In this document: positions 9,032 through 18,783 of the stretch, piece by piece | How the letters are laid out: each line of letters opens with the position of its first letter | How positions within the stretch are numbered: position 1 is the first letter of the stretch | NCBI GenBank assembly: GCA_013180625.2 | Contig: SNVD02007596.1 | Span: forward strand, 226,676 to 290,675 | From: Boswellia sacra | Lineage: Eukaryota > Streptophyta > Magnoliopsida > Sapindales > Burseraceae | Reading direction: 5' to 3' | DNA length: 64,000 nt | Notes under the pieces: generated by a model | The model's input: only the letters and a program-made list of their open reading frames with translations | The model's database searches: none | Told to the model about the DNA's origin: nothing | Made by a program: the position numbers and the translations under genes

Positions 9032-10270
9032 CTTACATAGTCTTAGTCGACACTCGATATCCGCCTACTTTCCAACACTGGACACCATCCACTCGACCGT
9101 CGACACTTACATGTCGAGTCGTGCATACGACACTCGACACCAGCCACTCGACCCTCGACACTTACATGTCGAGTCGTGCATACGACACTCGACAACAGCC
9201 ACTCGACCCTCGACACTTACATAATCAGACATTCGACACTTACATAATTAGACACACGACACTTTCATAACCTGACACTCGACACTTTTATTATCAGACA
9301 CTCGACACATTCATAATCAGACACTCAACACACACTCGACACTTGACACTTTCATAATCAGACACTAGACATATCATAATCAGAAACTCAACACACACTC
9401 GGCACTCGACACTTACGTGTCGAGTTGTGTCGGATTAAATGTCAGGCTCAAAAGGTACAAAATTGTGAAAATGTTCAGATTTGTCGAATGATCATTTTCA
9501 AATTTCAACCTCTAATTTCAACAATTCACCAAAATTGCATTTTAAATCCAAATTCAATGAAATCAGTGGCTATTTAAAGCTTCATATGTCTATTTTCCGA
9601 AACAAAAGAGAAACTATATAAATCATAGTCGAAAAAAATGCAGCAGATCAAAGAACATAGAACAGTGACATGAATCACAACTTTCATCATGAACAACATC
9701 TCCTTCACTTCATAAGCACATAATTTCACAAGTAATTCATCATCCAAGTAACAAACAATCAATTTAATAATAAATCACATGTATTGCAACCCATATCAAT
9801 TAAAAACAACAAAAATAAATAACACGATTTAAGTATGTGTTAGAAAATCCCTACTTGGTTTTCAAGCCTATACACCTCTTTGATTTTCCCCTTCTTTTCC
9901 TCTCTTTTTCCTCGGTCTCTTTTCTTCTTCTCCTTCTTCTCTCTCTCTCCCTTTAGCTGTAAGACTCTCCTCTTCTGTCACCAAAGGAAAGAAAATCCTC
10001 TCCTTTTGGAACCCTAATGCCTCTTATATATACAGGGCCTTAATTCATGGGCCTAAGTCCACTTATTTTCCAAACACATTTAATCCTTACCAAATTCTAA
10101 CACAAGCCCACAACTATAATCCAACCCAATTCTTATTTTTTCAAACATGGTTTTACAACTACTTCATGGCCTAAAGCCCATCAAATTCAAATAAAATTAC
10201 TCAAATACCCTTAGGCATAGCTTCTATATTTTGTAACATATATGTACATAAATTTTTTTTAAACTCTACA
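9032..10270 (-). repeat. 3' LTR of the chromovirus, truncated by later insertion
   Basis: Aligns with 15590-16884 of the right LTR, including the CGACACTC array, the GCTTCATATGTCTATTTTCC block and the AAACTCTACA end. It lacks the extra 112-bp duplicate seen in the right LTR. The left ~1.2 kb is beyond the window, displaced by element 1. Confidence 0.88.
9036..9425. repeat. CGACACTCGACACTT short tandem array (left LTR)
   Basis: Repeated units built from ACACTCGACACTT followed by ACAT, TCATAATCAG or CACTCGACC. Spacing is about 20-25 bases and irregular. The same array occurs in the right LTR at 15463-15930, so it belongs to the LTR and is not an independent satellite. Confidence 0.8.
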
Positions 10271-10283
10271 ACCTACCCTCCTC
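10271..10283 (-). other. Polypurine tract of the chromovirus
   Basis: On the minus strand GAGGAGGGTAGGT directly precedes the LTR start TGTAGAGTTT. Composition and position fit a plus-strand primer. Confidence 0.75.
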
Positions 10284-10324
10284 AAAAAAATTTCGTCCTC
10301 GAAATTTGAAAATATGAGTAAGAA

Positions 10325-13300
10325 ATTACCTCTTGCATTCAAAAGTAGGGTACTTTCTTTGAATCTCTGACTTTAACTCCCATGTGGCCTCTTCAACACA
10401 TGCTTCCACAAGACCTTGATTAACGGAATGGTCTTGCCACGTAGGACTTGCACTCTTGTGTCCAAGATTTAAATAGGAACCTCTTCATAGGAAACATCTT
10501 GTTGAATATCCAACTCACTTCAATCTAGTACATGTGTTGGGTGAGGCTCATACTTCTTTAGCATCGATACATGAAATGTGTTATGAATTCCTGATAATTG
10601 TAACGGTAATGCTAGCTCATAAGCTACTTCGCCGACCCGTCTTAGAATCTCAAATGGGCCAATGTAGCGTAGAGCTAGTTTACCTTTCTATCCAAAACGC
10701 ATCAAGCCTTTATGCAAAGACACTTTTAAAAACACATGGTCACCCACTTTGAATTCTAACAATCATCTCCTTTTGTCTGCATAGCTGTTGTTGTGTGCAA
10801 ATTCTACAAGTGATAGATGATCCTCGCAATTACCTTGAAAATCCATCACACAAGCCCTCAGCATATCTTCCAAAATTTGAATAGTGCGCTGTGATTGACC
10901 ATCAGTTTGAGGATGGAAAGCTGTACTAAGTAGCAATTGCGTACCCATAGCTTTTTGAAGGCTTTGCCAAAATTGAGTTGTAAACCTGGGATCTCTATCT
11001 GACACCACTGAAACTGGAACTCCATGCAATCTCACAATTTCTTTAATGTACAACCGACTCAAAACATCCACTGAATCGGTTGTACAAATAGGAAGAAAAT
11101 GTGATTCTTTTGTTAACCTATCTACAATCACCCATTTGCATCCTTTCCTCTCAAAGAACGTGGTAATCCAGTAACAAAATCCATGGTGATGTAGTCCCAT
11201 TTCCATTCTGCTACAGGAAGTGGTTGGACTAATCCTGCAGGCCTTTGATGCTCAGCCTTCACTTGTTGACAAGTAAGGCATCTAGACACATATTCAACAA
11301 CATCCTTTTTCATTCCTTTTCACCAAAATTGTCGACGTAAGTCATGATACATTTTGGTACCGCCACGATGAACAACAAATTTAGAGTGATGAAATTCCAT
11401 AAGGATATCATCTGTACACGCTTTACTTGATGGAACAAAGATCCTGCCTTTGAATCATAAACTTCCATCTGAACCAATTGTTCAATCAACACTTCCATCA
11501 TAGAGTAAGACTTGCTCATACAAGGCTCTAGTCTCTAAATCTTGATGTTGCAACTGAATCACTCTATGCACAAGAGACGGTTGAGCAGCAAGTGTAAAAA
11601 GGTGAATTTGATCTCTGCGATCCTCAACCAAGATATCATAATCATGAATAGACTGCAACAAGCTCCATTCTCCTATCATTACACTTACCATAGCTCTCGA
11701 CCTTCTAATTAATGCGTCAGCCACCACATTTGCTTTGCCCGGGTGATATTAGATAGAGAAGTCATAGTCTTCCCAATACTCCATCCATCTTTGTTGTCTC
11801 AAGTTCAAGTCTTTTTGGGTGAAAATGTATTTCAAACTTTTATGATCACAAAAGACTTCAAACCTCTCACCATATAAATAATGTCGCCAAATTTTCAAAG
11901 CATACACTGCTGCAGCAAGTTCTAAATCATGGGTGGGATAATTCTGCTTGTGAGGTTTCAACTGGCGAGAAGCATAAGCTACAACCCGACCTTGTTGCAT
12001 TAACACACACCCTAATCCATTCAAGGAGGCATCAGTGAATACTACATAATCAACTCCACGTTATGGTATCACAAGAATAGGTGTTAAAGTTAATCTTTTC
12101 TTCAATTCTTGGAATGCTTGCTCACATGCATCACTCCATTCGAATTTGACTCCTTTCCTTGTTAACCTAGTCATTGGTGCAGCCAATGGAGAAAAGTTCT
12201 CAACAAAACGCTGATAGTAACTTGCTAGACCTAAAACGCTACGTACTTCAAACACATTCTTTGGTCGTTCCTATTTCATAATTGCTTCCACTTTTGATGG
12301 ATCCACTGAGATTCCTCGTCTTGACACCACATGGCCTAAAAATTTTACTTTTGATAGCCAAAATTTGCATTTACTCAGCTTGGCATAAAGACGATGCTCT
12401 CTCAGTGTTTGAAGTGCTATACGTAGATGTTGCTCTTATTCAACTTCAGATGAAGAATAAATAAGGATATCATCCACAAATACAATTACAAATTGGTCTA
12501 AGTAAGGTTTAAGAAAACGGTTCATCAAATCCATAAAGGTAGCAAGAGCATTAGTTAGTCCAAATGGCATTACCAAAAACACATAATGCCCATAACGGGT
12601 ACGAAAAGTGGTCTTTGGTATGTCTCATTCCTTTATTCTCAACTAATGATAACCTAAACAAAGATCTATCTTGGAAATACAACAAGATCCTCCTAACCGG
12701 TCAAACAAATCATCGATCCTAGGTAAAGGATATTTGTTTTCACTGTAACCCGATTTAACTGACTGTAATCTATACATAAACACAATGAACCATCTTTCTT
12801 CTTCACAAACAATGATGATGCACCCCAGAGAGAAGTACTAGGTTGGATGAATCCTTTTTCTAACAATTCTTCTATTTGTAGCTTTAGCTCCCTCAACTCT
12901 ACTGGAGCCATTTGGTAAGGAGAAACTGATATAGGTGCCACACTTGGATAGACCTTGATAGCAAACTCCACTTCTCTAGTTGGAGGTAACCGGGGCAACT
13001 CTTCAGGAAAATCACTTATCACACGAGGAAGTTCAGAAACCCCTTTATTAGTCTCTTCTACTAATATACTTGCTATCATGTTCCTGATCCCTTTATTGTT
13101 TTGCGACCCAAGCAGAGGGTAATGCAATGATGCATATTTGTCCCCATAAAAATTGAAAACAATCCCCTCAGGCATGTGAATTATCACTTTCTTTTCGTAA
13201 CAGTCTAATATAACTCGATAAGTTGACAACCAATCCATTCCTAATACACATCATACTTAGTGAAATCCATAAGTATCAAATCGAATGACAACATGTGCCC
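10325..13300 (-). pseudogene. Chromovirus pol: protease, RT, RNase H, integrase, chromodomain (decayed)
   Basis: Pieces in order on the minus strand. The protease end has the MDWLSTY motif (13238). RT starts near 13000 with the [16 protein letters not shown] segment, and has FVDDIL at about 12446-12480 and its tail at 12255-12061. RNase H is at 12024-11749 ([11 protein letters not shown]). Then come the H2C2 zinc-finger part of integrase (11313-11128), the integrase core with the VVSDRDPRF motif (11206-10763), and the GPF module near 10660 (RYIGPFEIL). A C-terminal chromodomain ends EATWELKSEIQRKYPTFECK near 10330. Frameshifts and stops separate all of these. Product would be the polyprotein for replication and chromatin-guided integration. 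Confidence 0.88.
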
Positions 13301-13479
13301 ATTGATCTATAACACACAAGAACGACATATCCTCCTAACTTCTAAGGTACTGCCCATGGGTGACTCCTCGCGTAGTACAGACTCCAACAAATCAGACTCT
13401 AATCCTAATGCAGATGCAAAATGAGTAGATATAAAGGAACGAGTTCTCTGTCTCTTAGCTGAACGATCAAGCTCTCATA

Positions 13480-14234
13480 TTCCTCTAGAAGGTAAGCCAA
13501 CACCCCCCATTTTATGACTCTAAGAGATCTCCTGTTCTGTAACTAAGACAGTCTCCACCACATCAGCATATGTCGCCAATCTACATACTGCAACTGAGGG
13601 TCTAATGTCATCTCTCAATCCCTTTTGAAAGCTCCGAGCCTTGCTAGCCTCATCTGCTACTAAACCAGGTGTAAAACGGGATAAAGCAGTAAATCATGCC
13701 TCATATTGTTGCACTGTCATATTCCCCTGTGTCAAGTATATGAACTCATTTTCCTTTTGATCACAAAAAAACTGTAGGAAAATATTTGTCTAGAAAGGAA
13801 ATAGATAAATCTCTCCAAGTAATGATATTTCCTTCTCTAATACGCTCAACAGATGTCCACCACTGTAATGCATCTCCTGTCAACAAGTGGGTTGCCACCC
13901 TGACCCATAAATCTTCTTCAACTTGCAAAAGGTTAAAGAGGCGCTCAACTCGTATAAGTCAGTCTTCTGCAACATTCAGATCGGGCTCCCCATGAAAAAT
14001 AAGAGGATTGTGATGTTGGACCGCTCTAAGAGCATTCTGCATTCGATTATCAACACCTGTCACTAATACCGGTTGAGGTGGTGGTGGTGGGTTAGCACGA
14101 AGAGTATCTCTAACTATGTTTGCCACTGTCTCTGCCAGTGTACTGGCCACATCTCTCATAGCCCTATAAAACTCTAACCTTTCACCACCCGCAGGTGGAT
14201 TGGAACTCGAAGCACCTCGAGTACGAGAACTCAT
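13480..14234 (-). pseudogene. Chromovirus gag (decayed)
   Basis: The minus-strand start MSSRTRGASSSNPPAGG at 14234 lies about 155 bases downstream of the primer site. The open frame continues to 13959 through a Pro-rich segment and the GEPDLNVAED motif. Similarity carries on in shifted frames through the typical WWTSVERIREG-like Gag core to about 13750. Beyond that stops accumulate and no clear CCHC knuckle was read. Confidence 0.78.
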
Positions 14235-14390
14235 TATCTCATTTTATCAATGGCAAAAACTATATGGCAGAATTCTATAACATATAGAACAAAAACATAA
14301 CAAACAAGTATTCAAGGCACATGCAAGCACACAAGACATAACTCTACCCCTCCCAAACCATCTACATCCTTTTCCTAGGTCCACAGTAAA

Positions 14391-14408
14391 GCTTAGGCTC
14401 TGATACCA
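14391..14408 (-). other. Primer binding site, initiator tRNA-Met type
   Basis: Minus-strand TGGTATCAGAGCCTAAGC, three bases inside the 5' LTR end, matches the 3' end of plant tRNA-iMet, the usual chromovirus primer. Confidence 0.88.
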
Positions 14409-14522
14409 CTCTGTCACGCCCTAAAATCTTTTATTTAGAGACTTTGAGGGTGATTGATTAAGAAAATAATAAAAAGACATCATCAATATCTCATTTTTTT
14501 AATATAAATCACTTTCCAATTC

Positions 14523-14525
<3 letters not shown>

Positions 14526-14571
<46 letters not shown>
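14526..14571. repeat. (AT)n microsatellite
   Basis: About 46 bases of alternating A and T with one C interruption, inside the chromovirus 5' LTR. Confidence 0.9.
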
Positions 14572-14576
<5 letters not shown>

Positions 14577-14980
14577 CACATAAATCCATTACAACATCTG
14601 GCTATTTGTTCAAGATAAACTTTATATACACTGCTGACCAAACTTAGTACATAGGTTGATAATCACATATTAAAATTTCCTACCACGACTTAGGCTAGTC
14701 AAAACATTTCCCAAAACCATTGTATGCATGCAAACGCCATACTCCCTAGGAAAGCTCTGTAACACCACTAGTACGAATACCTTTTTGTGTACCTGTGAAG
14801 GGAGGGGGTGAGCATATAGCCCAATAGGAAAGATTCTAACATTATACTAAATCACAAGCATTCAAACAGCTACTCAATTACATAGTTACACAACCAATTA
14901 TAATGAGTCAAGCAGTCATTCTCATTCGCACATCAAGGTATCACTTGTTCACTTGACAATCAAAATTTTTCATCTAATGT

Positions 14981-15345
14981 TTCCCTTAGACCCGTATCTA
15001 AACGGCCCATCCAAGGTCTAACATTTCAAGTTTATATTCGTGTTCCCCTTGGATCCGTATCTAAAACAGCCCATCCAAGGTCCAACACATCGAGTTTATA
15101 TTTGTGTTCCCCTTGGATCCGTATCCAAAATGGTCCATTCAAGGTCCAACACATCGAGTTTATATTCGTGTTCCCCTTGGATCCGTATCCAAAACGGCCC
15201 ATCCAAGGTCCAACACATCAAGTTTATATTCGTGTTCCCCTTTGATCCGTATCCAAAATGGCCCATCTAAGGTCCAACACTAAGAATTTCATGTCCGCAT
15301 TCTCCTTGGATCCGTATTCAAAACGGCCCATCCAAGGTCCAGTGC
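14981..15345. repeat. 64-bp tandem array, six units, in chromovirus LTR
   Basis: Units begin TTCCCCTTGGATCCGTAT at about 14981, 15043, 15107, 15171, 15235 and 15299. Each contains CCTTGGAT and, about 18 bases on, its inverse ATCCAAGG, so every unit can form an 8-bp stem. End units are the most diverged. Confidence 0.85.
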
Positions 15346-15462
15346 ATACACTTATAAACCTTTCAATATAATTTCCAAAATAAGTCTCAAGGCAATACAG
15401 TTTTTATGAAAAATCCAGACCGGTCAAGAGGGTACACACAGGTCGGGTCAGTTTTGTTACAT

Positions 15463-15930
15463 CACAACCGACGCTCGACACTTACATCACAACCGACGCT
15501 CGACACTTACATCACAATCGACACTCAACACTTACATCACAACCGACACTCGACACTTACATAGTTGTGTCAGATCCACTCATCACTTGACACTTACATA
15601 GTCTCACTCGACACTTGATATCCACCTACTTTCCGCCACTCGACCCTCGACACTTACATGTCAAGTCGTGCGTACGACACTCGATAATAGCCACTCGACC
15701 CTCGACACTTAAATAATTAGGCACTCAACACTCACATAATCAGACACTCGATACTTTCATAACTAGACACTCGACACTTTCATAACCTAACACTCGACAC
15801 TTTCATAATTAGATACTCGATACATTCATAATCAGACACTTGACACTTTCATAATCAGACACTCGATACATTCATAATTAGAAACTCGACACATACTCGA
15901 CACTCGACACTTATGTGTTGAGTCGTGTCG
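15463..15930. repeat. CGACACTCGACACTT short tandem array (right LTR)
   Basis: About 20 irregular units of roughly 22 bases. The left part repeats ACACTCGACACTTACATCAC; the right part has TCATAATCAG spacers. It mirrors the array at 9036-9425. Confidence 0.8.
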
Positions 15931-16604
15931 GATTAAATGTTAGTCTCAAAAGATACAGAATTGTGAAAATGTTCAGATCTGTCGAATGATCAATTCCATA
16001 TTTCAACTTCCAATTTCAACAATTCACCAAAATTTAATTTTAAATCCAAATTCAATGAAATTAGTGGCCATTTAAAGCTTCATATGTCTATTTTCCGAAA
16101 CAAAAGAGAAATTAAATAAATCATAGTCCAAAAAAATGCAGCAGCTCAAAGAACATAGAACAGTCACATGAATCACAACTTCCATCAAGAACAACATCTC
16201 CTTCACTTCATAAGCACATAATTTCACAAGTAATTCATCATCCAAGCAACAAATAGTCAATTTAACAATAAATCACATGCGTTGCAACCCACATCAATTA
16301 AGAACAACAAAAATAAATAACAAGATTTAAGTATAGTGTCAAAAAATTCCTACTTGGTTTCCAAGCCTATATACCTCTTTGATTTTTTCCTTCTTTTCCT
16401 CTCTTTTTCCTCCGTCTCTTTTCTTCTTCTCCTTCTTCTCTCTCTCTCCCTTTAGCCGTAAGACTCTCCTCTTCTATTGCCAAATGAAAGAAAATCCTCT
16501 CCCTTTGGAACCCTAGTGCCCCTTATATATACAAGGTCTTAATTCATGGGCCTAAGTCCACTTATTTTCTAAACCCATTTAATCCTTATCAAATTCTAAC
16601 ACAA

Positions 16605-16828
16605 GCCCACAACTATAATCCAACCCAATTCTCATTTATTTAAACATGGTTTTACAACTACTTCGTGGTCTAAAGCCCATCAAATTCAAATAAAATTACT
16701 CAAATACCCTTAGGCAGCCCACAACTATAATCCAACCCAATTATCATTTGTTTAAACATGGTTTTACAACTACTTCATGGTCTAAAGCCCATCAAATTCA
16801 AATAAAATTACTCAAATACCCTTAGGCA
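16605..16828. repeat. 112-bp direct duplication in chromovirus 5' LTR
   Basis: Two adjacent copies from GCCCACAACTATAATCC to CCCTTAGGCA, starting at 16605 and 16717. The left LTR has a single copy (about 10107-10216), so the duplication arose after insertion. Confidence 0.85.
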
Positions 16829-16884
16829 TAGCTTCTAAATTTTGTAACATATATGTGCATACATTTTTTTTTTTGAAACTCTGC

Positions 16885-17403
16885 AATAATAGTTATCCTT
16901 GAGAGAACTCTTAGAATGGTGTTATCAAGGGTTGAAGGAAGAAGCCTTGGTGAGGTTGTTCATCAAGAAGAACTCTTGGTGTGGTGTTATCAAGGGTTGA
17001 AGGAAGAAGCCTTGGTGAGGTTGTTCATCAAGAAGAACTCTTGGCGTGGTGTTATCAATGGTTGAAGGAAAAAGTCTTAGTGAGGTTGTTCATCAAGCAA
17101 GTTTTAAAGAATTCTACAACTTAGTGGAAAGCCTAGCTTGCGGAGGAGCTAGGAGCCCGTGGACGTAGGCAAGGTTTGCCGAACCACGTAAATTGAGTTT
17201 GCACTCTCTCTATCCCTGTACTCTTTATATTTACTTGCACTTGTGATTGTTCATTATTATTATTCTCTTCTTTGCATCTTTGACAACTTCTAATTTCATC
17301 TTCTTCACCTTTATTATCAAAGAAAGAGTGAACTAATTTTGAACTTTCAAGAAAAGTTATACAAATCCGTTTTGATAAATAAAAACCCAATTCACCCCCC
17401 CTC
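16885..17403 (+). repeat. Possible Copia-type LTR end fragment
   Basis: The stretch from about 17100 has TTGAGTTTGCACTCTC, a promoter-proximal-looking TTTATATTTAC, and the end AAACCCAATTCACCCCCC followed by CTCTTAGGTT. That ending is typical of the U5 end of some plant Copia LTRs. No primer site or coding region follows; at 17404 the sequence changes to Tat gag. The assignment is tentative. Confidence 0.35.
16904..17098. repeat. 65-bp tandem repeat, three units
   Basis: Units begin AGAACTCTT at 16904, 16969 and 17034 and run through GGTTGAAGGAAGAAGCC to GTTCATCAAG. They are nearly identical. Confidence 0.88.
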
Positions 17404-18041
17404 TTAGGTTATCATACCTGGGTCAGCATACTGCTCCACAAATAGCTCGAATAGCTCCTCCCAATCTTCTCGAACTCTCATAGGAAGGTCATAGTGCCAT
17501 ACTACTGCATCATCTTCTAGGGATAGCATGAAGTACCTCATGATGTACTTCTTTGACAAATAAGTCGTGGCCATGACAGCTGCGTATTGTCTCAAGTGCG
17601 TCTTGTGGTTGCCCTCTCTATTGAATTTGGGCAAGTATGGAAGGCAGAACTTTGGTGGTAAATCATTGTCTCCAATGAGTAAGATATCGTCTAGGTTTTC
17701 AACCCCTTTCAGCCCCTTCTTCTTCAATAGGGATTAGACTTTCTCCATGTCATTGGCCAATTACTTGATCGATTTAGACTCTTTTTGATTAATTGGGTTT
17801 TTTCCCTATCTTTGTCTTAGATAGTCTCACCATCACCACCACCATTACCCTCAGCTGGTGGCTATTTCATGTGTTTGGGCCTATTTTGGAGTGCTTCAAA
17901 GAGTTAGGCTACTTGTTGTTAGAGTGTGGTCATATTAGCTCTCAATTGGGCCATTTCAGCATTGTTGTTGTTAGGTGAAGCCATTTCGTCAATTGGTTCT
18001 TCTTGCCTTGTCAAACGATCACCTCATGTAACCGAAGTCAT
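17404..18041 (-). pseudogene. Tat-lineage gag, N-terminal half (Tat element A)
   Basis: Minus-strand ATG at 18041-18039 starts a frame that reads MTSVT and then TGA, where CGA is the likely ancestor. Similarity continues past a frameshift into the open frame 17727-17404 with the Gag core LPYLPKFNREGNHKTHLRQY and LSLEDDAVVWHYDLP. The remainder of Gag is missing because the element is broken at 17404. Confidence 0.82.
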
Positions 18042-18762
18042 GATGGATGCAAAATAAAGGTGTTAATGCCATGTTTGCATGCTTGTATCCATTATATGAT
18101 GCATGCTTATACAGGGTAATAGATATACTTTCAGTATTTTGACCTTATCTCTCGCACACACGTAGAGTTGAGTCTTCTTTCCTAGGATTTTTGGCCTCAT
18201 TCCCTAGTCATCATCATAGGATGTAGGAATGCAAGATTCTCTCGCCTATTTCTAGCAAACATATTGATATTGGATTCTCCATGGTTATCATAACATGGCT
18301 TTCTAAACGTCATAATAACCTTAACTCATGGCAGATGTCCCTATTTTGTTCTTATAGGTGACTCAATATGTAGCATTCCTTCATCGTTCCATGAGGTTTG
18401 AGTTAATGTTAATACTAATCATAGGAAATTTACATCCATAGACATCCATTTCAACATAAGTTTTGGATATTCATCATATTGAAAATTTCTAGAGCCTTCT
18501 ACATGGGCTTGAGTCTCAAGGGTCTAATGGTCTAGGCTCCTTTGAGTAAGAGATGCCCCCTTAGGCCAGTTTCTTTTTATACAAATTCAATGGTACGTGC
18601 CCAAAGGTGATGACAGCGAAATGAGTCGTCTAGGGGTCGAATGCCACATGACTAGTTTAGGAGGTTGTGCTCATTGTGTGCAAAAGTGTAGTGATGCAAG
18701 GACTTAAAATGTCAACATGACCTATTAGAATTTGGCATCCTAATCGGAATCAACTCTTTTTA
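18042..18762 (-). other. Tat A leader between primer site and gag
   Basis: About 720 bases without a supportable frame, lying between gag and the primer site as expected of a Tat 5' untranslated leader. Confidence 0.55.
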
Positions 18763-18780
18763 TCCCTAGTGGTGTCGCCA
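18763..18780 (-). other. Primer binding site of Tat A
   Basis: Minus-strand TGGCGACACCACTAGGGA begins 3 bases from the LTR end. It matches the TGGCGACTCTGCTGGGGA-like primer site usual in Tat/Ogre elements with a few differences. Confidence 0.65.
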
Positions 18781-18783
18781 CTA

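Larger units (their letters stand above)
9032..16884 (-). mobile_element. Tekay/Del-type chromovirus, degenerate, left LTR truncated
   Basis: Read on the minus strand: 5' LTR 16884-14412, tRNA-iMet primer site, gag from 14234, protease, RT, RNase H, integrase and chromodomain down to about 10325, polypurine tract, then the 3' LTR from 10270 leftward. The pol order, terminal chromodomain, iMet primer and LTR over 2 kb point to the Tekay/Del lineage. Many stops and frameshifts break every domain. The 3' LTR is cut at 9032 by the LOG-carrying element, so its remainder lies left of the window. Confidence 0.88.
14412..16884 (-). repeat. 5' LTR of the chromovirus, complete (2473 bp)
   Basis: Spans from TGTCACGCCC at 14412 to CTCTGCA at 16884 on the plus strand; the minus-strand ends read TG...CA. 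It contains an AT microsatellite (about 14526-14571), a 64-bp array, the CGACACTC array and a 112-bp tandem duplication absent from the other LTR. Bases following the LTR are ATAAT; the partner duplication lies outside the window. Confidence 0.88.

Noticed and set aside
9574..9762. Minus-strand frame repeated at 16072-16260
   Set aside because: LTR duplicate of the chromovirus; non-coding LTR sequence.
15463..15930. CRISPR-like array of short repeats
   Set aside because: Units are irregular, contiguous and without unique spacers, and lie inside a plant LTR.
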